Part shown: piece by piece, positions 42,977 through 55,274 of the stretch
How the letters are laid out: every line of letters begins with the position of its first letter
Position numbering within the stretch: the first letter of the stretch is position 1
NCBI GenBank assembly: GCA_030490835.1
Contig: CM059972.1
Location: forward strand, 49,703,452-49,767,451
Source of the DNA: Annona cherimola
Taxonomy: Eukaryota > Streptophyta > Magnoliopsida > Magnoliales > Annonaceae
Direction of reading: 5' to 3'
Length of the DNA: 64,000 nucleotides
Program-made: the position numbers and the translations under genes
The notes under the pieces: generated by a model
Seen by the model: only the letters and a program-made list of their open reading frames with translations
Told to the model about the DNA's origin: nothing
Databases searched by the model: none

Positions 42977-45900
42977 TACTATTACTATTATTATTTATGT
43001 TATAGATGGCTTGTATTTAATGATTGTTAGATTTTATCAATGGAATTGTGAAGAGTTTTATCTTAAAACAGCTATTGCAGTTAGGATGCAGTGTTTAGTT
43101 GCCTTTATATTTTTATTTATTCAATACATTGTACAATCTCAAGCGCACAGAATTTTGCAATAAATAGTTGACTTTTTTTGTTGGGATTCACAATCTCCAG
43201 CACACAGAATTTTGCAATAAATAATTGACTTTTTTCGTTGGGATTCTTTCTATCTACAGTTTCTGCAATAAATAATTTCTATGTTTCGTTGGGTTCTCCT
43301 GCTCTTCCTGGATGGATATCTGTTGGTGGTGACCCTTGTGGAGAGAGCTGGCAAGGCGTCCAATGTGATAACTCAAATATAACAGGAATGTATGGTGGAT
43401 TTTCTTGAACCGGCATGCATGCCATCACATCTTTCTGATTGAGGTCAATATTTATGTAATTACGTCCTTTTTTTTCACAGAGTTCTTAATGCAGCAAATT
43501 TAGGAGGAGAATTAGGTGACAAATTAGACCAGTTTTCAGCCATCATGACAATGTAAGTTACCTGTTGTTTTCATAAGAATTTTCATCTACCATAAGTCCA
43601 CAACCCCATCCCAAGCAGGCTCATGTGGGGTCTGTTCTTGGTCCTGTCAAAGCAAACATTGTTGTATACTATGAGATTAGAGACCTGGCAAGGCCTGAAG
43701 AAAAAATATGGTATCTTATTGGCTTTACTAATGACCATCCTAATTGTGAAATGTAAGAACATCTATGACCAAAATATGATCTGACAAGATATACATAACT
43801 GTTTGTTGGCCTATTGGACAATTATTTGGACCAACCCTAAGAATCTTGTTTGCATTATAGCTTTGGGTGGCGGTGGCATTAGAAAAATAACTGAATCTGT
43901 CAATGAAGGTTCGGGAGAGACGAAGAGACATGAGCACAGATTTTGAACATAAAACATTTTAATATAAAATTGCTGCAAGTCCAATCATAGGAGATCTATA
44001 TAATGGTGTTGCAAATGGATTTCAATGTAGTACAGGTATATCAGCTCCCCTCAGGCAAGATAATGTAGATCAGAATAGTTGCAGCCATTTTTAGTGATCT
44101 ATCTGTAGAATAAAACTTATATTTCTTCAAAGAAGGAAACTAGGTTTGATTTATGGTGCCTTTTTTAAATTGCAAGGGTCCATTGCAAATGATATATAGA
44201 AATGAATACCATTTTAGACAAAAATATTTAGTGTGTAAAACTACTAAAATGAAAAACCCGGAGAATTGGAAAAATGATGCAAAATATTGATCAGCATTTA
44301 ATCATTTAATCTTCGTTTGGTATGAGGTTAAAAAAGTGGGGCAAAAATTGCGAGAAAAATTTGAAAAGAGTGAGTGTTATATGATATAATAGGGGTAATG
44401 ATTAGAATTAAAATGAATAAAGGTAAAATAGTAGGGTAGTAGTGTGAAAACATGTGAAAACTTTAGAAAGTAAAGGTAATGATAGAAAAAGTAGGGTGGG
44501 TAGGTAGTTATGATGTTGTGCGAATTTTTTTTTTTCCTCTTTTACCAAATGGGTCTTGCCAAGTATATAACTTTATATTGGTTAATTGCTCTGACCAAAC
44601 CAAGCTGTGAGTCAAGTGTGTGATTACTGGAGTTGTTGGTTGAAAATCACTCTAGAGTCATGCTATTTGATTTTGTGGACCTGAAGTTTCTAGCGAATTT
44701 GGTGAAATGGACCAATTCCTTGGTATATCATCTAGATGCATACAAAACATAGAAACTTGCTAAGGGAACAAGCTGGGTTTTGTTACCTTAGTTGAAACAT
44801 TCAACCTTAACCCATGCCAAGAAGTCTGCTGAACTGTATAGATGGTTTCGACCATTGACTGAAAAACATTAACAAGTTTGGTTGAGAAGCTATGCGCCAA
44901 AAAGCCAAGCAAACCTGAACCAAGTCATGCTGCCTGCATTCGCCTGGGTCGATCTGACTGTATAAGCCCCAGTTAGCTGCACAGTTTGACTATTCTTTTT
45001 TGGGTGTATTGGATTTGAACATTATTTATATTGTGATGGATTATTCATGTGCCTACTATTATGCTCAATTTGTTCATGCCTTCATGGTGCATTTTTTAAC
45101 TACTACATGCACTAAGCTGGACCCAGTTTAACCTGAACTCTGTCCATCCAGATGAGGTTGATTCTAGAAAGATTTTCCAACCATGACCTTGGGTTGGTCT
45201 GTGTTTGGGAATTGTAGCTCCAGCCTTGGAGATGAGTTGGCATATGGGTTGAGCTGTCTAGTTCACCAACTTGCTTTGGTTGTAGCCTTACTCATCTTAT
45301 CCTGTTGTATAGCTCAATTTTCAAAAGATATATCAAGGACATTGTACATATATCTGACACTGGGCTTTCCCATTGCCTGGTGGAGGTACTGGTTTTTGTT
45401 TATCATTTAATGTTTGGCCTTCCATACTCTCCTATCCAATCTGTGCAGGTACTGGTCATTGTATCGGTTGCTGTTTGGCCCTTCCTTTCATATTCTCCTC
45501 CTATCATCACCACACATGCATATGCACATGCACAATCCATGAGTATTACCATTGTGTTATTTAATATCTGGGTCTTTCTTCAGTAATTTTTCTGTTCTTT
45601 TGTTTCAAGGCAGAGATTTGAGCAACAATCATATTGGAGGAAGTATTCCATCTAATCTCCCAGTTACCATAAAGACATTGTATGTATTACATTTCGACTG
45701 TCTCTTATTTCAATCGGACATTTTGGCATTTGGCTCTTATTTATTTATTTATTTATTAAATTTAGATGTCTCATTTACATAAAGCTGTGCAGCCACTTTG
45801 CTCACTAACTCATGTAAAAAATTTACTGTTTCATAGTTTCCTCTCAGCTAATGAGTTCACAGGGAGCATACCAAGTTCGTTATCAACACTAACTCTTTTG

Positions 45901-48900
45901 ACTGATATGTGAGTGGATTCTCTTCTCTTTTACTGTCATTGCCATCTCTTAACTGGTAGTATTACTGTTTTTTTTTTGTTGTTGTTTTTTTTTTGTCTCT
46001 TTAAGGTTTTCAGCCATTCATTTCTGCCAGGTCGCTCAACAACAACTTTTTGACTGGAGAATTACCTGATGCATTTTTATTTCTCACTGGGTTGATTAAT
46101 CTGTAAGACTTGACTGTACTTCATGAAGGAAAAATGAAAAAAGCCATTTTAATAGATTCAGCTAGATACAATTCGATACTTCTTAATGCAGGGATCTGTC
46201 ATCTAACAATTTGAGTGGAAAATTACCACCATCTTTTGGGAATTTGTTATCTATAACCACGCTGTAAGTGATTATTAGTTTCATATATACATTAATCATT
46301 TGTGTAAAATATGTTCTTGGATACCTTGTGACTCTTTTCATACATGTTGCTTAACAGTCACTTGCAGAATAATCAACTGACTGGATCACTTGATGTTTTA
46401 CAAAATCTCCCACTAAAGGATTTGTACGTACTTTGACCACTTCATTTTGTTGCTTTTTTTTAACCCATAGTTTTCATATTCTTTTGGTTACATTGACCAA
46501 ATAAGGTGCCATGTCCTAGTTTTTATCTTAATGCAAGTATGTAGTACTAGATGTTAATTTCTATGATTCAAAACTGAATTGTGCTCTTGAAACAGGAATA
46601 TAGAGAATAATCTTTTTTGGGGACCTGTGCCAGAGAAGATGCTAAGCATTCCAAATTTCAAGTGAGCATTAATTTATCTTCGATCAAACACTCCAGTTCT
46701 TCAAATTTGAAAATTCCTAACTTGTGAATGCTGTACATTATTCTTTGGAGACTCTATAATCCAAGATGCTAATATCTGCGTATTTATGTTGGAAGAATGA
46801 TCCTGTTAGCTTGGGTTAAGCAAATGTCTAGCTTAGCCTACCTCAAAAAACTCATTTACAACACTTTTTTTTTTTTTTTTGCTTTTTTCTTATACACTTG
46901 TTTATCTAAATGTATTTAAATATAAACCAAGTTTTACTATTTTTGGATATGTGTATATATATTTTTAAGATTTTTAAACATCTATGTATATATGTATTGA
47001 AAATACCTATATCTTTAAAAATTTCAAAAAAATATATACACATCCAAAAATGGTAAAATTTGGTTTATATGTTAAATACACTTGTTTAATACACTTAGAT
47101 AAACAAGTGTATTGAAAAAAGCAAAAAAAAATTGTTGTAAATCAGTTTTTTGAGTTGGGCTAGGCGAAGCATTTGCTTAGTCCTGGCTAACAGGATCTTT
47201 TCTCATTATGTTATATATATATTTTCAAAGCATGGAATTATTGGAATTATGGTATCAACGAGTCTATGATGCAACCTACATTATGCAAGTTCTGTAGTGG
47301 AACCTTAGAAAAGGTGCAAGCGCTGGGTGCAATGACTTGCCAATGTAGTTGGTTGGGCTGAAACCATTCCCACAAAATGCTATGTTCTTCCAATTTTGAT
47401 AATCCACGGTTCAATAAGTCAATATGCGACGTGAATAACGTACTCATTCAATGGATCTTGCTAGCCCAGGTTAAGCAGATGCATATATACACATAGATAG
47501 GGCTATTATATCATGGATATATATATATATATATATTTGTGATTTTTAAAGATAAGGGTATTTTAAATACATAATACATAGATGTTTTAAAATCTCAAAA
47601 AAAATATACACATCCAAAAGTAGTAAAACTTGGTTTATATGTTAGATACACTTTAGATAAACAAGTGTATGAAGAAAAAAATAAAAAAAAGTATTATAAG
47701 TGGGTATTTTGAGGTGGGCTAAGCGATACATTTGCTTAGTCTGGGCTAACAGGATCAATCCTTTGTAAATATATGCAAATTAATGTTTATGTTTGTGCCA
47801 ATTTTTTCCGATATTGTTTTTTGAGTTCTTTTATGCTAATTGTTCCACAGTATTGTGTTTGCGAGTGCTCCTAGTGAATTTGCCCACAAATAACTTTGTG
47901 GATAATGATAATCTAGTGAAAAGATCAAATATGAAAATTATGGATCAGTTTCAAAGGTTGCAACTTCATTCTTCTATTAAAATAGTTACTTATCAAACTT
48001 ATTATGCTGGAGAAAAGAACATAGATTTCATTTAGTTGAGGTAAATTGTACATACTGCTATATTTTTTTTGTAAAATAGAGTCCTATAATTTTGCCTAAT
48101 TGCAAATTAGTCTCTGTGATTTGAGTATTTGCGAAATAAGGTATCTAAATTTCAGAATGTTGCAAAATAAATCTTGGAACTGATGTGTGAGATAAGTTTA
48201 AGTATGAAATGGGTCATTGGTTCCAAGAGTATTTCATTTAACACATTTCATATCTAAAACTATCTCACGTTGATGTTGTGATTCATTTTGCAACATTTTT
48301 AAACTTAGATGATTGATTTTGTAAATATGCAAACCATAAGGAGCAATTTACAACTAAGCAAAGTTATCGTCTTGACCCTATAATATAACATGGGAATTCA
48401 TGCAAATAACTTGGATTTTCTTCTGCAGAAAGGATGGAAATCCGTTCAATACCAGCAATGCTCCTTCGCCTGCACTGTCACCCCCTCCACCATCTCATTC
48501 TGAGGGACTAACTCCTGACGCACCCGCTCGAAACTCAGCATCTTCTCCATCTTCTCAAGAAGGCAGTCAAAATAAAAAAACTGGAAAGTCTCGCAAAACT
48601 GTCAAAATAGTTTTATATGCATTCATTGGAGTGATATTGTTCCTAGCGTTGATTCTAGCACTCGTGCTTTTAATAAGATATTGTAGAAAACGGTCAGATA
48701 TGGGCAAATTTTCCAAGAGGCAGGCAATTAGTATATACGAGAGGCCTAAAGAAAGGCCTAAAAACAATGAGCCTGTGATTCAATCAACTGATCCATCAAA
48801 GAAAAGTGAGTTCATCTTGTTTTGCACACCATTTTGTAATTTACCGTATGATGCTGCTCCTACTCTCATTTGTTTCCTTGAAATGTTGCACACAGTTCCA

Positions 48901-51900
48901 ATTCCAAAGGAGATTGCTCATAAGCCTGCAGAGGAACATCAAATAGATATGCCCAAACAAGGAGTGATTTTGTTACCTCCACCTGCTGAAAAAGTCATTG
49001 CAGAACCAATCATCCTTTCTAAATTGCCAAAAGACGTAGCTTCTTTGGCAGTAACTTCTTTCACTGTTGCATCTCTTCAGCAATACACAAACAGCTTTGG
49101 ACAGGAAAACCTTATTGGAGTGGGTATGTTAGGAAGTGTTTACCGCACTGAGCTTCCTGATGGAAAGGTATTGCTTCTTCATTGTAATTGTTAGGACTAT
49201 AATATGTTGAATTTTAGAAATTTTATTTCTTTGATTATTTTCTGTATCACATATTTTTGACTGTTTTCTCAATGAACCATGGGCCATTTATGCAGATTAA
49301 AAAAGTTCCCATGCATTGAAGTTTCTTTGTCAAAGATTTGGTTGATCCTACTGTTTAATTCTTTTGAGTTGTTAATTTTAGTGAGATGTATTGTTCAATT
49401 TAGGGGAATGATTACCTACAAACATTTGCATGGAGCATTGTATATAAATGTTTGTTTTTCCTTTTTTTTTAAAGTTGTTTGTTTACATCTAAACCATATA
49501 AAATATGAGTTAATATATTTATGATGCCAAAAATCACTTTAATTGGCAACTTATATGTTATATATTGGGTAATGATCATACACAACCCAAGTAGGTCGTT
49601 ACTTAACTAACAACCCTTGATTTTTATATTAAAAAATGTTTTTGTTAGATCTTAACCATTTACAATGTTTTCCTATATGCATATATCATGCCAAAATTCA
49701 CTTTGATTGGAAACTTATAGGCGTAAATACTTGAGGGCTCCACTTCTATATAACTAGGTTACATGGATGTGATTTCGTATAACCTGCTCTATTTTTAAAA
49801 AGTTGATGATTAATGCAAAATTCAATCCATTCATTATATTTAACATCATTTGTTTAATTAGGAGACCAAGTTCCATCCAAATCAAATATGTGTACGCTAC
49901 ATTTTCTCAGAAATAGATATTCTCTTGTGTAACTTAGGAAAAATCTTAAATTCATTTAAATATGTATTAGAATGTAATAATACTTTATAACATCATTTCT
50001 CCACAGAGTATTGATATTTTATATGATTTAGATGTCGAAAATACATTTTATTACAATGATTTCATACATTTATAGACGAGGCTCACATACAATGATATTA
50101 AACAAATGAGAGGGTTTCCATGATTATTAATGATATTAAGTAAAATAGATTGGAGTGAATTTTCCATTGACTATCAAGATATTATAAATGAAGAAGGTTA
50201 CATAGAAGTGGAGCCCTATATTTAATCGAGAATGCTTATATGAAATGCTTCTGCTAGGCTACCCTTATCATTTTTAATATCTTAATAATTGATGGAAAAT
50301 TCTCTCCATCTGTTGTATTTAGCATCATTTATATCACCATGATAACCCTTTTATTTGTTTAGTATCACCGAATAGACCTCGTCTGTAAATGTTTAAAATC
50401 AACTTAATAAAATAATTTAATACTAAAAATCAAAATTTAATTAGTATTTTCAACATCTAAATAATCTAAAATATCACTACTAAGTGGATAAATAGTTCTA
50501 TAAAGTATTATTGTATTTTAGTATATATGGGAATGAATCTAAGCATTTTTCATAATTTAGACATGAATATATGTATTTTTGAGCAAATGTGCCCATGTAC
50601 ATATTTGATTAGGATGAAATTTGATCTCCTAGATAAATAAATAATGTTAAATATAATGAATGGATTGAATTTTATATCAATCATCGAGATAGAAAAAATT
50701 GTGGGGTTGTATGGAATCGCTTCCATGTAACCTGGTTACATAAAAGCGGGCCTGATATTTAATATCATTTTAAAGTGGATATAAAGCTGTTAAAATTGGG
50801 ACATTTCAATGCACCCGGTGCACTTAACTTCAGTGCACCTTGGTGTATTGAACCTATTTTTCTTTATTATTTTTTGAAAATTTTTTATGCAACTGTTAAT
50901 CTATGTGTATTTAACATATATATCAATTTTTATCAATTTAAGAAATTCTTATATTTTTTTGGATTTTTCAAAATCAGTGGCAATTTCATAATTCACAAAT
51001 TATGAAACTTCCACTGATTTTAAAAAATCCAAAAAAAATCTACAAATATCCAAAAATTAGTAAAAATTGATTTACATGCTAAATAAACTTAGATTAACAC
51101 TTGCATAAAACCATTTAAAAAAAAAATATAAAATAGGTTTTTGCACGCCGGTGCACTAGATCAGTACCCGTTAAAATTGAGACTTTTTATACATAAATTT
51201 CCAATCAAAGTTTATTTTGGCATCATAAATACATATAGAAGAATATTAAAAAACATTTTTTAAATATAAAGAGGAAGAGAGAAATGACCCGGTTGTATAT
51301 GATCAATACTCTATAATTATTTAACTTCACTTGAAGGTGAATATGAAACTGTTAAAGTTTCACAATGAGTATATAATATATGAAAGTTTTCAAGATATTT
51401 GATTTTTAGCATCATAACTAAATAAATTTGGATGAATATAGTGAAAAGTTTGGATTTTCAAAAATCATATGGGAAGTGAAAGAAAGCGACCTTTTGTATC
51501 CATCATTCCATGTAAATGTTGGTAGGGATACTCTTCAATTTAATGCAATCGATGGTCAATTAATAATGCTGATTTTTCTTGAATGACCTTGATAATTATA
51601 ATTTTAAAAGGTTAAAGAGTATTTTGTGTATAGATATATTATGGACCATTGGTTAAGCTTATTTGTATTACATTACTATTATGTTGGTAAACCTTTTATT
51701 TTTAGTTAGGAAAGGTTTTTGTACTATAGTTTTATTCTGAACTGGACTATTATTATTAGTGAATTCTACAAATGGTTTTCATAGGCTGGGTTCTTTAACG
51801 CAAGTGAATGGTTCTCATAGGATTGAAGCCTAGATGTAAGTGCACTTCTTAGGATCTGTTGTTGTTCTTGTTAAATTATCCATAAAATCTGTTTCATGAT

Positions 51901-54900
51901 TGACACTCCCATCCTTTCAGTCTTATGCTCGCTTGTGGATTTTTTTCAGTCTTCAAATTGCCCCTCTCATAACAGGCAAACAAATTGTTTTCAAGGAGTC
52001 ATTTTGTTTGTTAAAGACGCTAGTTCTAGAACTTGTTTGGTCTGCTTCAAGGCTGATGTGCATTTGTTTGTTTCAGCCAATCAGTGATCTGTGTGAGTTC
52101 TGTTATTTTATGTCTTTTGAGGGATCCAGTTTGTCTTTTGCCTTGGGTAATTAGATCCGCTCAAGGACCTACTGGTTTGGGTAAATATCCAATTCCAACA
52201 GCCTGGACTCGGCTCATTGGATCACTGGAATACTTCGTATCAACAGATATTGAGTATATCAATATCGATTAGATCCAAGATCTGTTATTGTGAATGAGCA
52301 TTCTCAATATTATGCCTTGAAGAGGACTCGAACCTCCACGCTCTTTAGCACGAGATTTTGAGTCTTGCGTGTCTACCATTTCACCATCAGGGCATCTTGA
52401 AAGTGAATCGTATTCCATGAATATGATATCTGTTGAAGTTATTATAATGATAGTCATTTGTGTTACACCTTCCACAATTGTGATCCAAGGGTCTAGCTGA
52501 AAATACTAGAACAGTGTCAAAGAAAGAGGATGCATGCTACATCTGTGGATTTGGTCTCACTTCTCTTATTATAGTGGTGCTCGTTTGTATTACATCTTCC
52601 ACAGTTTTAATCCAAGGGTCCAGCTGAAAAACTGGAACAGTGTCAAAAGTTTCACAAATTACATCTGTGGATTTGGTCTCACTTCTCTTGCTGTTTAATT
52701 TTAATTGTGTATGGTCACTCATCAGAGGAATTGACGATGATTATTTCCTCCACATTTTTCTACAGGTATTAGCTGTTAAGAAGCTGGACTACAAATCTTC
52801 CATGCTGCAGACAGATGAAGATTTTCTGGATTTGGTGACAAGCATCTCTATGCTTAAGCATTCTAACATCATTGAGTTGGTGGGTTACTGTCTGGAGCAT
52901 GGACAACGGCTGCTTGTCTATGAGTACTGCAGTAATGGAACACTCAATGATGTCCTTCACTCTGGTGATGAGTTCTATAGGGAACTATCGTGGAATGCAC
53001 GCATTCGGATTGCCCTCGGAGCCGCAAGAGCTCTTGAGTAAGTAATGTTTTGATATGTTCTGCAATTGTAGCCATTGCTACGATAGAACAGTACACTGGG
53101 CATATGGTAGAAAATAATAATAATAAAAATAAAAGCTGGGACTGTTTTTCTGGCTAAGGTTTCACGCGATCATATTTTGCTTTATTTTTTATTTTTTATT
53201 TTTTTTCAGCTTTGCTGTGGTTTTAACACCCGTGTTATGTGTTTCATTTTCTGTCTTTTAAAGATGAAACAGCAAGCTGCTTGGTATAAAAAAAAACTTT
53301 TATAAAATGTTTAGCATGGTATGTGGAAGTTGTCGTCTGACAGCCACTGCATAATTGGAAAATTATTGTCTTACATGTTTCCAGGTGTGAAATGGTCTAT
53401 TCTAACTGTAAAAGCTCACAGCAGGCTTCACAACCCCATCTATTGGAATCATTTTTTGCATGATGTTTTTCATGGAAAAAGGCCTTGCATAGATTGTTGT
53501 CGATTGGCAGAGGTCATTATTCATGCAATTAAGACTTTCTAATGCTGTTCTTAAAAAAAAGGACTTTCTAATGCTCAATATCTGATCGTTAATGACTTAT
53601 TGATGAGCTGTCAAGTCTGTTGAAAAAATAATGAATAAAGGGCCAATCGTTGCTATAAGATTTTCTAGGTTCTTCCGTACTTGGCTTAGTCTATTGCAAA
53701 TAAACTAATTGTCTCTTTTCATGATATGCAAAAAGAGAAAAGTAGAATAAAAGGCAAGAAATGATCATAGGATAGGGGATGATGATTGAAAATAAAGTGA
53801 ATAAAGATAAATAGCTAGGCTTACTGGATCAAAATTGATAGGAGGTAATGATTGAAAATATAAGTAATAATAAGAAAAAGTGAAAGTCATTAGAATGGGA
53901 GAAAGGAAGCCAAATAGATTTTCTTATTGTTTTTCCCATTATCGAAATGGTGCTTGAGTAGGGCTAAATCAATTTTCTTTCTTTCCGTATTTTGTACCAT
54001 GGTGTAGGTATTTGCATGAAGTCTGTCAACCACCTATTGTGCATAGAAATGTCAAGTCTGCCAATCTTCTTCTGGATGACAAGTTGGGCGTACGTGTCTC
54101 TGACTGTGGTTTGGCTCCATTAATTATAACTGGATCTGTAAGACAAGTAAGTGCATTTTTGAGAATGTCATGAAGATGTGTATTCCACTTTTCGATATTC
54201 TTTATATTTTTGGTATTCAACATGGGCTTATTTTCCTTCCAGTTGTCTGGAAATATTCTGAACTCGCTTGGATATGGAGCACCAGAATTTGTCCAGTCAG
54301 GAACATATATGTGCCAGAGTGATGTTTATAGCTTTGGAGTGGTAATGTTAGAACTTCTAACTGGTCGAAAATCATATGACAGGTACAACATCTTTGGTTG
54401 GTTCTTATAATGATTCTTTTTAGTGAGGCGAAATTAACGTCTAATCATCATTTTTGTAGTTCAAGACCACGGGGAGAGCAACATCTTGCAAGATGGGCAA
54501 GCAATCAACTTCATGACATTGCCTCACTATCAAGAATGGTGGATCCTTCTCTTACTGGAAAGTATCCTGAGAAATCTTTATCTCAGTTTGCAGACATCAT
54601 TTCCAAATGTGTGCAGGTGAATTTCTAATAATCTTTGTTTTTTATTTTTATGCTTTTCCTTGTTATATTTTGGTGAATTTCTTTTTATTTTTGTTGGCAA
54701 CTTCTACTCATGCATGGTTGTGCATTTGGAACAGGGTCCACAATGTTCCTATGTTTTATTTTTGTTAGTTTGGTTATCTATTTATGTATAATATCAACCA
54801 GTTTAACCATAGATGGTGCAGCTGTAATAGGTCGTTTGGACTTTGCTTATGTTGTGTTGGTCATCATTGTAAAATTAGATTCAATTACACTACACCTTGT

Positions 54901-55274
54901 TTTCAAGGTTCCACCTTCTAAGCCTTAAGCATACCATGTAGGATGTTCCATTTTCTAAACTAGCTTGGTTTTAGAGCTGATGATCTGTTGGGTTGGTACA
55001 AGGTACAAAAACCAGCTGATGATGGATTTACAGATGCTTGGTGTCTGTTTATAACTTTTTGTCTGAATTTCAAATGTCTCCATTGTGGCTATCGCGATAA
55101 TGAAGGTTGTGATTACTGTAGCTAGCGAGTGAGAGATTGATTTATAGCCTTTGATTCTTGCAGGCTGAGCCAGAGTTCCGTCCCCCTATGTCTGAGATTG
55201 TGCAAGAACTGTTGCGTATGGTGCCGAGGGAGGCTTCTAGCAGTAAACCAAACACTGAATCCAATTCAGGTTAG
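40812..55274 (+). CDS. SRF: STRUBBELIG-receptor family (SRF) LRR receptor kinase, 16 coding exons, about 740 aa
   Basis: A plasma-membrane LRR receptor of the SRF family, which acts in tissue morphogenesis and cell-wall signalling. Exons: 40812-40950, 43260-43389, 43481-43552, 45614-45679, 45837-45908, 46031-46102, 46192-46263, 46358-46423, 46596-46661, 48429-48805, 48896-49167, 52766-53037, 54008-54146, 54243-54382, 54460-54616, 55164-55274. All junctions are GT-AG and lengths sum to 741 codons with stop TAG. Product: signal peptide ([15 protein letters not shown]); the SRF N-terminus [18 protein letters not shown]; six or seven LRR exons of 66-72 bp ([23 protein letters not shown]); Pro/Ser stretch ([12 protein letters not shown]); TM helix ([20 protein letters not shown]); then kinase. 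The kinase has GVGMLGSV and VLAVKK, but HRN for HRD and DCG for DFG, as usual in this family, so it is probably a pseudokinase. Stop just after SNSG. Exact orthologue not assigned. Confidence 0.92.
40955..43010 (+). repeat. Half-kilobase tandem duplication in SRF intron 1, second copy split by a hAT element
   Basis: Unit 1 is about 40955-41467. Unit 2 is 41473-41529 plus 42542-43005, separated by the hAT insertion. Shared stretches include CCTGTGTTGACTGTTGCTAG, TTCATGTATTTCTTCTT, GAGTACTTTTATGTCTTCTC, CAGAGAACCTGTAAAAGC, a (TTA)n run and TTTATGTTATAGAT. Identity looks about 93-95% by eye. Confidence 0.85.
41530..42541. mobile_element. Non-autonomous hAT-like element (1012 bp) in SRF intron 1
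   Basis: The 8 bp target duplication GTTGTGAT is perfect (41522-41529 and 42542-42549). The ends are TAGGAGTGTAACTCGGGC and (reverse complement) TAAGGGTGCAACTTGGGC, an imperfect inverted repeat. An 8 bp duplication is typical of hAT. No transposase ORF. The ends also carry repeats of GGGTTCGGGTT, and the interior is AT-rich. Confidence 0.85.
44310..44570. mobile_element. Tourist-like AT-rich MITE in SRF intron 3
   Basis: It contains ATGATATAATAGGGGTAATG, GATTAGAATTAAAATGAATAA and AAAGGTAAAATAGTAGG. Ends CGTTTGGTATGAGG and (other side) ACCAAATGGGTC can pair. It is like the MITE copies at 53700, 58560, 60190, 61275 and 63040. No clear target duplication; boundaries approximate. Confidence 0.5.
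46799..47197. mobile_element. Foldback MITE, GATCCTGTTAGC-ended, in SRF intron 9
   Basis: Inverted ends GATCCTGTTAGCTTGGGTTA and (reverse complement) GATCCTGTTAGCCAGGACTA. Arms share CTTGTTTATCTAAATGTATTTAA and TTTTACTATTTTTGGATATGTG with other copies. 399 bp. The next copy (47454-47756) lies only 256 bp away. Confidence 0.85.
47454..47756. mobile_element. Second GATCCTGTTAGC-ended foldback MITE in SRF intron 9, left arm shortened
   Basis: Ends GGATCTTGCTAGCCCAGGTT and (reverse complement) GATCCTGTTAGCCCAGACTA. The right arm is complete, but the left arm lacks the ACTTGTTTATC region, so it is internally deleted. 303 bp. Confidence 0.8.
49550..51320. repeat. Nested inverted-repeat cluster in SRF intron 11
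   Basis: The outer arms at about 49550-49730 and 51180-51310 are inverted copies (GGTAATGATCATACACAACC / GTTGTATATGATCAATAC and CACTTTGATTGGAAACTTAT / ATAAATTTCCAATCAAAGT). A second pair lies at about 49737-49775 and 50190-50215 (GGGCTCCACTTCTATATAAC / ATAGAAGTGGAGCCC). A third lies near 50700-50756 (ACCTGGTTACATAAAAGCGG). The MULE-like foldback at 50798-51169 sits inside it. No genes. Confidence 0.65.
50798..51169. mobile_element. MULE-like foldback MITE with 9 bp target duplication
   Basis: 372 bp, flanked by GTTAAAATT on both sides (50789-50797 and 51170-51178), a 9 bp duplication as in Mutator-like elements. Ends GGGACATTTCAATGCACCCG and (reverse complement) GGGTACTGATCTAGTGCACC. The arms nearly mirror one another around 50995 and share TTTTTGGATTTTTCAAAATC with other foldback copies. 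Confidence 0.8.
52085..52440 (-). other. Probable plastid-derived insertion (NUPT) containing trnL-CAA
   Basis: The trnL-CAA-like gene (below) and its flanks (GAATACGATTCACTTTCAAG upstream and TAATATTGAGAATGCTCATT downstream, minus strand) look like plastid sequence recalled from the inverted repeat near ycf2/ycf15. Edges are uncertain. It lies in SRF intron 11. Confidence 0.6.
52313..52393 (-). tRNA. trnL-CAA: tRNA-Leu(CAA), plastid-type, probably a nuclear pseudogene
   Basis: 81 nt on the minus strand, with GGTGAAATGGTAGACACGC, GACTCAAAATCTCGTGCTAA and GGTTCGAGTCCTC. The anticodon loop CTCAAAA gives anticodon CAA. A long variable arm is present, as in Leu tRNAs. Two substitutions relative to the expected plastid form break pairing: acceptor stem GCCCTGA against TCAAGGC, and anticodon stem CAAGA against TCTCG. 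With its position in a nuclear intron it is unlikely to work as a plastid tRNA. Confidence 0.75.
52456..52695 (+). repeat. Tandem duplication (about 120 bp units) before SRF exon 12
   Basis: Two copies, about 52456-52570 and 52583-52695, share TTCCACA, ATCCAAGGGTC, AGCTGAAAA, GAACAGTGTCAAA and TACATCTGTGGATTTGGTCT. Spacing is about 125 bp. Confidence 0.85.
53700..53965. mobile_element. Tourist-like AT-rich MITE in SRF intron 12
   Basis: It contains AAAGTAGAATAAAAGGC, GATGATGATTGAAAATAAAG and GGTAATGATTGAAAATA. It is like other copies of this family. Ends are poorly defined. Confidence 0.45.

Noticed and set aside
52313..52393. Functional nuclear tRNA-Leu
   Set aside because: Sequence is plastid-type with broken acceptor and anticodon stem pairs, and it sits in an intron; best called a plastid-derived relic.
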